DNA of 64,000 nt from Fulvia fulva. Its lineage: Eukaryota > Ascomycota > Dothideomycetes > Mycosphaerellales > Mycosphaerellaceae. Within the stretch, counting starts at the first letter, position 1; each line of letters opens with the position of its first letter. Below are positions 55,881 through 64,000 of this stretch, piece by piece. The notes under the pieces are model-generated. The model saw only the letters and a list, made by a program, of their open reading frames with translations, did no database searches and had not been told where the DNA came from. The stretch lies in the NCBI RefSeq assembly GCF_020509005.1, contig NC_063019.1:620001-684000 (forward strand), written 5' to 3'. The position numbers were made by a program, and so were the translations under genes.

Positions 55881-57200
55881 TATAGCTTAGTTTCTAAGGT
55901 GTTCTACTATACCTCGAACGTTAGCCCGATAGGTATATTATCCTTGTTCCTATTACTACTAAACTTCTTTACCCCCGTCTTATCTATCTTAAATATAATA
56001 TTAAGGTCTAGGTCGATATTAAGTATCGTATCCTAGTCCGCGTCGAGCTCCTCGTCCTTACTCTTACGCTTACTCTTCTTAGACTTCTTCTTACGGTACT
56101 TACGGCGATCTTTATCGTCGCTAGGCTCGGAGCTAGAATTAGAGTCGGACAAGCTCGAGCTATCGGAGCTATTAGATAGGTTGTCGTCTTAGGTACTGTC
56201 CTTACGTAATCCGCGGCCGCGACGTCCTTACTTATGCTTCTCGGTAAGTCGCTTCTTTAGGTCTATAATTTCGTCGTCCTTAGTCTTCTTAATATACTCG
56301 ATCTCGCGGTTATAGTCCTTAGCGGTAGACTTATAGTTAGAGAGCTTATTATCAACGTCGCTCTATTAGTTCTCGAGGTCCTAGATACGATTAACGTACT
56401 CTACGATCTAGGCGTTAAGTTTAGAGAGCTCTATGTTCTTATCTTAAATCTACGACATAGCGTTAAGTATATATTTACGGTTCTTAGCTATATCCGGCGT
56501 AGGCGGTAGTTTCTTAAAATCGTCGACCTACTATTAGAGTAGATTACGGGCTACTATTAGCTAGTCGCGATCCTTTACGGCGGTGTCGCGTTCCTTAGTC
56601 GTAGTGTCTAAGCCCTTCTAGATATTATTACGATCGGCTATAATTGCCTTTAGATTATCCTTTACTTTAGCAACATCCGGCTCGTTCCTCTTATACTTAT
56701 CGACCTTATTCGTAGGATACTTAACCTACTTATCTACCTTCTACTATAATATCTATATATCTAACTTCTTCTACTTAAACTCGGCCTTGTCCTACTTTAG
56801 CTTATCCTAGGCTGTCCTAACTACTACTCTCTTATCCTAAAGCTTATTACACACCTAGCCGAATATCTTTAACAACTCAGTGATGTTATAGTCGTCGGCT
56901 TAGGCGCGTCGAAGTAGGTAATAGATCGTAGATAGTACTTTAGGTATACTAGCTATAAGGGCTTAGGACTCGGTTATATCTAGGTTCTTTAGCTCCTCTA
57001 GATTATAGCGGAAAGTCTTGGCTACCTATTGTTCTCCTTCTCCTTTATCTATTACTATATTATCGTTATAATTAAACTCGATATCCTATCTAGTTATTAC
57101 GGCTACGTAAGCGGCCCGCTCTAACCCGCGCTACTAGCTCACCTGAATAGGTAAAAGACGAGGTCGTAAAGCTCGTAAGCTTTATACTAGCGGAGCCTTA
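55881..57200 (-). pseudogene. Gypsy D segment 1: Gag N-terminal part
   Basis: On the reverse strand this is charged, Lys/Asp/Glu/Ser-rich, probably coiled-coil sequence, as in the N-terminal half of gypsy F Gag. A Ser/Asp/Glu-rich tract lies near 56100-56190. No enzymatic motif is expected. The start codon and leader cannot be fixed because of RIP changes. The right border is approximate. Confidence 0.55.
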
Positions 57201-58401
57201 TCTAGGCTCACTTCGGATAATAGACTACCCTAAGTGCCGCCGTGATACTAGTCGTATATTCTTTTACTTCGTCGTCCCGGATATAGTCGGAGAGGTTAAT
57301 CGTCTTAGGCGGTTTGGTAACTAGTTATATTAGTTACTTAATACGCTAGTATATTTGCTCGTTAGTTAGCTATTAGGGTTAGGTTTAGTGACCTTAAGTC
57401 TAGCTACTATTAAATATAAGCGACTCGCGGCGGATCTTAGGGCGACTAGTAAGTAGGGAGTACCTACCGCCTATACTATTAGCTAGTATCTTATTAATAA
57501 AGGTACGATTGTTCTTCTTGACTTAGACCTATCGCGTTTATCGCGCGATTAGTATAGAAAACTCGCGATAAGCGTATTTTCTATATCTTTAACCTATTAC
57601 TTTATAGGTCCTTTATAGTATTTATTCTACGATTAGTAAAGGAGGTCTAATAAAGTATAAGGGAGCCGTTCTTAATATAGGGCAAATAACGAAGTTGTTA
57701 GATAGGCTATCTAAGAGGAGCACGAGGTATAGAAAGTTAATATCTAAGCCGAGGTATACGGGCCGGCCCGTACCGAGTTACGTAACCGACTACTATTTAC
57801 TAGATGTCCGCCTAGGCCCGTAATAATTGGAGCTAGTAGTAGTATATATTAACGTAGCGTAGCTTTATATTAAGCTTTTGCCCGTATTAGTTAATAAGGC
57901 GGATAGTCTACGTATTATTGTAGTATAGGTAAGTACCCTAATTAAACTAGAGGTATATCTTAGCGAAGATTATTTCCTACCGTATAAGCTCTAAGGCGGC
58001 TTATAAAAGCCCGAGTAGCTTAGCCTCTATTAAGGACTTAGTAATAGTAATTTGTTTAGATACTTTATAATCTACTAGTCTACCGAGTAGTATAAAGACC
58101 TAGCTATTTAAGCTAGTCCTATTATTATTTATACCGTAGGACGCGTCCGATACTTTAAAGAACTTATAGTTACTACCGAGGTGTTCTAGTTAGCTATAAA
58201 GACTAGTAATATATTTACTAGCGCTATATATAAGGTAGAGGTTCTTAGTCTCTAAGAGATAGCGTAAGTACTAATCTATAAGCTTAAGGTATGTCTTAGT
58301 TAGCTTAGTTAGATACTATAGTAGTATAGATAAGGAAAAGGTAATATTAGGCCGCGTATATATAGCGGTAAAGTTAAGGGATCCTATATATTATTAGTAC
58401 G
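57200..58401. other. Unassigned RIP-mutated DNA, including the expected gypsy D 5' LTR
   Basis: The 5' LTR of gypsy D should begin in this stretch, but I cannot place its ends. From about 57640 to 58380 the plus strand has a weak frame interrupted mainly by TAG, with blocks such as VRYFKELIVTTEVFQLA near 58145-58200. I do not recognise the family. It could be an unknown transposon or a host gene lost to RIP. Confidence 0.35.
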
Positions 58402-58635
58402 TATTGAATAGGTACGAGTTACGTAGTAGTAGAAGACGGCGGATTACACGAAAGACGAAGAAGGACCTAATAGGATAGCGTGTATCTATATATAGTATCG
58501 CTAGTATTAGTGTAGGTTGATACCAGGTATCCGGATGTTTACTAGCCTATAGGCTAGTAAACCCTAGTTACGTAATCTAGTTATATAATATACCTATATC
58601 TATATACTTGTCCTACGGCCTATATGTTCTCAACA
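58402..58635 (-). repeat. LTR of copia-D
   Basis: 234 bp, beginning TATTGAATAGG and ending TCTCAACA. The preceding bases GTACG would be its target duplication, but the partner is outside the window. Confidence 0.85.
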
Positions 58636-58669
58636 CTCCTACTTAGGCCATATAGTCTCCTACAATCCC

Positions 58670-59147
58670 TTTACGTAAGCCAGAGCTACCGTATAAAGTT
58701 TTAGAACTACTAGCTATAAAGGGGCTTTATTGACCTATTAGTAGCTATGTCCTTTATATAGTAGTAGTCTACTACAATCTTCTTCTACTACTAGAGATGT
58801 CTAATATAGTTATATATAACATTAATATGCTTTGACCTTTTATATATATAGGCATCTTTAATAAGTATTAAAGCGGCTTAGTTATCACCTATAAGCTTAA
58901 CTAGCCTTAGCTCGTTAATAGTGCCCTTGCTTACCCTTATACTTGGCTAGAAAGAGCTCTTTCCTACTAGTTCTAGGCACCCTATTTCCCTAAGGACAGT
59001 AGCAAGAAATTGTGACTACTTTACGGCTACGTTTATAGCTATAAACTTAGCTTCTATTGTTAATGTTATAATAGACTTCTACTTCCTACTTATCTAGGAC
59101 ATAGGTAATCTATAAAGGAACTATACGTATCCTAGAATTGAGACTCT
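58670..59147 (-). pseudogene. Copia-D RNase H remnant
   Basis: The reverse strand shows the RIP form of the SRKQKSVATSTIEAEF...AAKQSQFL region near 59000-59095 and the downstream end of pol. It is collinear with copia-A 29679-30155. Confidence 0.75.
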
Positions 59148-59342
59148 TGACACGGACAAGGCGTAAGACAGGGCGCAAACGTATCAATACCTTAGAATCG
59201 AACAAGTTCTACGAAGAAGAGAAGATGAGAAAGTCGCGAAGCCGCGATAAAGTAAACGTCGAGGTCAGGGTCTAGGGTCCGGGCGCGCTAGCGCACTAGG
59301 TCACGTGACACCAAGTGCAGCCTTGCGAGGTGAACCGTGACA
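59148..59342 (-). repeat. 3' LTR of gypsy E
   Basis: 195 bp, starting TGACACGG and ending CCGTGACA on the plus strand, so the termini form an 8-bp inverted repeat. Next to it, CCACCCCCCTT (59343-59353) is the complement of the polypurine tract. The ACTCT before it (59143-59147) would be the target duplication; its partner is outside. Confidence 0.85.
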
Positions 59343-59357
59343 CCACCCCCCTTCTCA

Positions 59358-61500
59358 AACCGCCGTACGCCCTCGTACGCGGAAACACATCGCCGTAGGA
59401 TATATCCGTAAGGAAGGACCGTGCTATTAGGAAGCGCTAGCTTACGTCGGGTTAACCGTAGGGAGACTGTATATCTTGCCGTAGCAAGCCGCAAGTCGAG
59501 TCTGTATTACACCGTAGTGTGCCTTAGACAAGCTAACTGTGTATCAAGCCTCAGCTTGCCTCAAGTTGTATCTGTGTTACGCGGGCGTCGTAGGGTCGAC
59601 CATCGGTAACGATGTCTAGATCGTCTAATATCCAACCTTTAGGCTTACGCTATCTAGGTAGTGGACCGGCCGCTAACGGGTTCTTATAATGATAATCTGC
59701 TATCGCTTCCTCGGCACTACCTTTCAATTTGCTGTAAGGCACTTCTGTGATAGCACCACCTTCCTAACGGACGGTGTACTTTTTATGCTTCTTGGCTCTA
59801 CCAGTCCATCTACTGTCCACAATCGCCTTAACTACGTATTTATCTGGCTCCTCGCTATCGCCTTCGGAGGCCTCGATGAGTGGTTGACCTTAGCTTTGAT
59901 TAGGGAATAGGTCGTCGTTTGCTAGGCGTAGTATACTAGTGTAGAACCTCGGGTATATACGTATGCTTTCCTAAAGGTCGAGCTCGTACACGTCTACGTT
60001 GATCTTACGGGTAATCGTGAAGGGACCTACATTCTTATAGTCAAGTTTCTTACAGGGCCTTCGAGTGCGGATATTTCTAGTATCTAGCCAAATCTTATCG
60101 CCGATCGCGTATCTTAGTATAGGCTTACGCTTGTTCGCTACGGTGTCTACGTACCGCTCTTAGGTGTATCTGAGCTGTGTAATGTAGTGTGCGTTGACGT
60201 TCTCTATAAAAGTCGCGAAATCTTCTACGTACTGCTTCGACAAGGCCTATACTTTCGGAAGCTTAGCACCGTCACCGCTCGTAGCCTAAGGCAATACCTC
60301 TATTCGAGGATTGCGGCCTAGCGTTACGAAGAACGGTGATACACCTATAGCAGCGCTCTATTGATTGTTTAGGGCAAACTCTGCGATAGGTAACTACTGG
60401 ACCCAATCGTCCTACGTATAGTTAACGTACGCGCGTAGGTACTGTTCTATAGCTTGGTTCGTGCGTTCTGACTGCCTATCAGTCTAAGGGTGAAAGGCAG
60501 TCGAGATCTTTATGCGTATAGCCAGACGCGCTATTAGAGCCTTCTAGAATTGGCTTACCTACTAGCTACTACGGTCTGACACTACCGTGTCGAACAGGCC
60601 CTGATCCTTGATCACGTACTTCAACACGGCGTCGGCCGCTACCTTAGGGGTCAAATCCACCACGGGCATAAGATGCTTCCTCTTAGTAAGTCTGCAGGTC
60701 AGGGTGAGGATAGCGTTATACTTCACGCCCTTAGCACTGTAACTGTCCGGCAGCTCTACTACGTAATCGAGTGCTACCTCCTTATAGGCACCCGAGGGCA
60801 CGGGTAACTATCGGAGTGTACCTTAGTACGCATTATAAAAAGCCTTAGATCGTGTACATAGGTAACAATTCTTGACGTACTTGGCGACATCTGCTACTAG
60901 ACTAGGCCAGTAGTACGTACGCGTGAGCAGGTCGACTATCTTCTCACGCCTAGGATGCCTAGCCAATAGAGCATCGTGGTGCCTCGCCATCAGCTCCGGA
61001 CGAAGCTCATACGGTACGTACACACGTCCTTAGATCTTGATCAGGTCACCGTCTAACTTATAGTCGCTAAGCGAGATGTGGCTGGAGCCTTCTAGGTTTC
61101 GTAGCAAAGTGCGAGCATTGTCGTCTAGGGCCTTCTCAATACCGTACGCTAGCTCGTCTTTGGTGTAGGCTTCCTCGATAAGTTCTTCGATAGAGGCCTC
61201 GTTTGCTTCGAGTACGCAAAGTGCTAATTGATACTAGTCGGCCGCAGTTCGCGGAGTAGTCATAGCTAACAGCTTCAAGCGCTTACGTACATTAGGAGGG
61301 AGATTGCGTGGCTTCAACACAGCTTGCTGCCTATGTTTCACATCATCCTCATCGTCTATGTCTTGTCTGCGGCGCGTGAGGCTGTCGGGCTTTGTCCTAA
61401 GCTTACTAGGGCGATATTCTATCTAGAAGTCGAACCCGGACAGGAACTCGCTCTAGCGCGCTTGTCGGCGGGTCAGCTGCTTGGTCGTCATAAACCACTG
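59358..61500 (-). pseudogene. Gypsy E pol 3' half: RNase H end, integrase, chromodomain
   Basis: On the reverse strand the RNase H end reads WFMTTKQLTRRQAR near 61455-61500, then DSLTRRRQD near 61360. The integrase finger has HHDALLARHPR...YYWP...NCYLC near 60850-60980. The core has Asp in VALDYVVELPD near 60750, Asp in TVVSDRSS near 60565-60590 and Glu in QSERTNQ near 60455-60475. A chromodomain-like segment (DKYVVKAIVDSRWTGRAKKHKKYTVR) spans about 59765-59850. TAG and TAA codons break the frame into short open pieces, such as 60562-60801 and 60823-61023. Confidence 0.82.
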
Positions 61501-62360
61501 CTAGCGGCTTCTTCCTTATCGACGTGGGCTTTGGTCACATCGAGCTCTAGTTTCGACATGGAATAAGGACGCTTAAAAGGCAGCTTGGCGCCTTTAACGA
61601 ATTCAATCGCCAAATCTGATTCGGGGCGATAGGGAGGCAGGCCTTTAGCGACAGACGGGTCAAATCCGTGCTTCAGGTCCTTCAGCTATTAGGGCAGTAA
61701 GGATTCGACTTCTCGCATAGTCGCTTGCTTCTTGTTCATGTAGATAGCCTGGTCTTCAGCTGACATAGCACTCAGCCGTATGCTAATGTCGTGAATGAGT
61801 TCCTCACTCGTAGGCTCTGGCTTGTTAGGGTCAAGAGTCCCCATTTCCTGAACAAGGTAACCTTCGTCCAGGTTTTCTTCGTAGGCTTCGCCAATCGTCA
61901 TGCTAGACACCTGGATGTTGGGTTCTAGAGTCTATAAATGAGGGATGGCGTGCTACATACGAACCTTCGTGCCCCCGATAGTCGTAGGGCAAGGATCGCA
62001 ATGATCCGTACAGTACTTTTTAGTGAATGTGAATGTATTAGCTCTCTAGTCTGGCACAGGGCAGTGCTTCTGGAACCAGGGTATGCCAAACACGAAGTCG
62101 TAGTCGAGGTCAGTGACGAAGCAACTGACTTCCTCGACATAACCGTTTAGGTCGACCTCAGTCTTGACACATTCCGTAGCTTGACTAGATACTTCAGGGT
62201 TAGCTCCCAGGCCTATCTTCTAAGCCTAAGGCAGTCGTGTTCGTGACAGATGTTTCTTCGTAAACTTCGTATTACAAAACAGCGACTCGGCACCGGGATC
62301 CATTAGAATGCGTGCCAACTCACCACCCGCTACGCCCACTACCACAATGTACGAGCTTCT
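61500..62360 (-). pseudogene. Gypsy E protease and start of RT, up to the deletion
   Basis: The reverse strand shows a retropepsin with ILMDPGAESLF near 62280-62312 (D-P-G-A instead of D-S/T-G-A) and DYDFVFGIPWFQKH near 62070-62110. An open linker (61689-61910) follows. Then comes the LPPYRPESDLAIEF...LPFKRPYSMSKLEL block that precedes RT. After about 61500 the text jumps to the RNase H end, so fingers, palm (YxDD) and most of RNase H are missing. Confidence 0.8.
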
Positions 62361-62559
62361 TAGCGGAGGGTCTATCGTCTTTATAGCATGTAGTACAACC
62401 TCCGGACTGAAGATTATAGGGATGTTACTGATTGCTGTTTCCTGCTATATAGGGTTCCTCTTTCCTCTATGACGGTGATGTAACAAGGGCGTAACCTTAG
62501 GAGGTTCTAGTAGTACCGTCTTCGGAGGATTAGTGCTAGGCGCGAGTATAGGCTACTGG

Positions 62560-64000
62560 TCGGTACGTATACGACCAGAGCCTAGGCTTCCCCCGACTCG
62601 GTAGCCTTAAGCTCTACTAGTACGTCGCCGACCTAGATCGATACGTTCTTCGTAGCGTTGTTAGCGTCGCCACTAGTCTTCTTGTACTTCTTAAAGGGAC
62701 ACTTAGGCGACTAGGCACCCTTGTAGTCTATGGCCTTATATACGTAGTAGAACACATCCTCCTTAGGCTTAGCTACTTCTTCCTTAGTGAGATTGCGGAA
62801 GGTATGACTATCGTGCTTAGCGGCTTTAAGATCATATTCCTTGCGAATCTTCTCGTTATAGTAGACATGCTTAGGCTTGCCTTCGTCACTACCGCGACGG
62901 CTACTACTGTTACGGCCGCTACCGCCTCCGCCGGAACCCTTAATATCGTCTAATTTCAGTTCGACATCGCGAAGGTATCGCTAAAGGGCTAGGAGGTCAT
63001 CAAAGTCGTCGCGATATACTAGTGCCTACTTCAACTTGTCGTTCAGCTTGTCCTAGATGTCGTCGATAAGTTCCTTATCTGTCTTCTCTAGGTAGTACCC
63101 GTGCTCTAGGAACTCAGCACAAAATGCGTCAAATGTGCGATTACCTTAGGTGCAGTTGTTATAAGCCTTCTTGTGCTTCTTAAGCTCATAGTGCTCGCCG
63201 TAAGAGTCGTTCAGCACTGTCATTAACTCACGCCAACCGGTCACCTCCTTCTTATATAGCCGTAGGCGGGCGTTAGTATTGCCGACGACGAAGTTGTTAA
63301 ACACTACTAAGCATGCTATAGATGATCGGCTACATAACTCTTCTATAGTCATATAGTCCTCTACTTTCTCCTTCTACTCTACAAATCCCAGTTCATCCTT
63401 ATAATTAGGTATGTTAGCTAAGAATATAGGAATCTTCCTCGAGTCATTCGGGTTACGGGTACCGCCGTCACTACGCTAGATAGCGGCGTTAACTAAGACT
63501 ACCGTAGTGTTGTTATTGTCGCTAGCTACGGTAGAGGTAGCCTTCTTAGTCTTTATTATACCTATCTTAACACTAGGGTCCTCGCCGTCGAGTAGCTTCT
63601 CGAGGGCGGACTTCTACCTCGTAGGAGGTAGTAGAGGTGTCGGTTCCTTAGGCTTTAGCTAAGCGATACAGTCATCGCGCTCCTTTAGCTAGGCTTATAG
63701 ATCCGTAATGAACGCGGTAGTACGCTTACCTAAGCTCTACTTAGTAGCCAACTTAGTCTAGGTCGCTTCGAGTTCGCTAGCTAGATCTATATTACGACTA
63801 AGTAAGTTCTTAATCTTAGCGGCCGCCTTCTTACCCAACTTCTTTAGGTGAGCGATCTTAGCTACTAAGTCCTTATCGTCCCTAAGCTCGTCGAGTATTG
63901 CTTAGAGCAATACTAACTTATCTTTATACCGATTGGCCTTAGCCTATAGCCGACTCTTCTAAGTAGTCAACACCTCCCGTACCTCCTTAAGACCGAGGTA
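62560..64000 (-). pseudogene. Gypsy E gag (N-terminus outside window)
   Basis: The reverse strand reads a Retrotrans_gag-type capsid region, open at 63146-63352 (ARLRLYKKEVTGWRELMTVLNDSYGEHYEL), and continuing to a Gly/Ser/Arg-rich linker near 62880-62960. A degraded knuckle (FYYVYKAIDYKGA-SPKCP) lies near 62690-62765. To the right of 63550 the sequence is Lys/Glu-rich coiled-coil. TAG codons are present throughout. Confidence 0.75.

Larger units (their letters stand above)
58402..59147 (-). mobile_element. Copia-D: 3' fragment of a copia element, cut by gypsy E
   Basis: A 234-bp LTR of copia-A type (58402-58635) is followed by about 510 bp aligned with the 3' end of copia-A pol (29644-30155). 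The fragment stops at 59147 where the gypsy E LTR begins. RIP is heavy. The rest of the element should lie beyond gypsy E, outside the window. Confidence 0.88.
59148..64000 (-). mobile_element. Gypsy E: chromovirus with deleted RT, runs off the window
   Basis: The minus-strand element begins (3' end) with a 195-bp LTR at 59148-59342. It contains chromodomain, integrase, a small RNase H remnant, protease and gag toward 64000, where it leaves the window. LTR ends (TGTCACGG) and domain order resemble gypsy F. RIP is moderate. A pol deletion removes most of RT and RNase H. Confidence 0.9.

Noticed and set aside
29410..58635. The recurring 218-234-bp copia LTRs as a CRISPR-like or satellite array
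   Set aside because: The units are LTRs with 5-bp duplications and internal regions, widely and unevenly spaced.
59288..59609. Short open frames on both strands near the gypsy E LTR
   Set aside because: They span the LTR and the non-coding 3' end of the element and show no family features.
1..64000. tRNA, rRNA or host protein genes
   Set aside because: None found. The tRNA-Met-like 12-mers are primer-binding sites, not tRNA genes, and every long frame with a recognisable domain belongs to a transposable element.

Overview
The window looks like a heterochromatic, gene-free block of a filamentous ascomycete (Pezizomycotina) genome. I see no host gene I can defend. Nearly everything is transposable elements: Ty3/gypsy chromoviruses, Ty1/copia elements, Tad-like LINEs and one Fot1/pogo DNA transposon. 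Most copies carry a repeat-induced point mutation (RIP) signature: CpA and TpG are replaced by TpA, and Gln or Trp codons have become TAG, while reading frames often stay aligned over kilobases. No species is claimed.

The layout is a nest of insertions. An old minus-strand gypsy element (called D here) is the backbone from about 7.4 kb to 57 kb. It is cut into seven pieces, in pol-to-gag order from left to right: 7415-8037, 9896-10177, 28239-28670, 44344-45738, 48539-49324, 54055-55646 and 55881-about 57200. The interrupters are a Fot1-like element (8038-9893, TA duplication), copia-1 (10178-28238, duplication GTACT), LINE-3 (28671-44343, 15-bp duplication), a deleted LINE (45739-48526, 12-bp duplication), copia-C (49325-54054, TATAT) and a solo copia LTR (55647-55880, TATAG). 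Copia-1 itself contains LINE-2 (10681-15855, 14-bp duplication) and an intact gypsy element F (19103-26324, AAGTA). LINE-3 itself contains copia-A (29410-34937, TAGTA) and copia-B (36263-41006, TATAC). To the left of D lie LINE-A (4890-7414) and a RIP-mutated gypsy A (1-4889). To the right lie about 1.2 kb of unassigned DNA, a copia-D fragment (58402-59147) and the 3' part of another chromovirus, gypsy E (59148 to the window end).

Gypsy F is the one element that looks functional. It has identical 184-bp LTRs, an exact 5-bp target duplication, an intact Gag frame and an intact 1598-codon Pol frame with protease, RT, RNase H, integrase and chromodomain. The two frames overlap in the -1 register. 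A GGGAAAT slippery heptamer followed by an 8-bp stem supports Gag-Pol expression by -1 frameshifting. A 9-nt complementarity between the LTR and the site just downstream suggests Tf1-type self-priming.

The most unusual biology is in the copia family. Copies B and C share the same integrase deletion and the same amber codons, yet have different target duplications, and C has identical LTRs. A RIP-scarred, integrase-defective template therefore appears to have been copied recently, presumably in trans. The LTRs and leaders of this family are mosaics of subfamilies, and the primer site matches the anticodon arm of tRNA-Met (half-tRNA priming).
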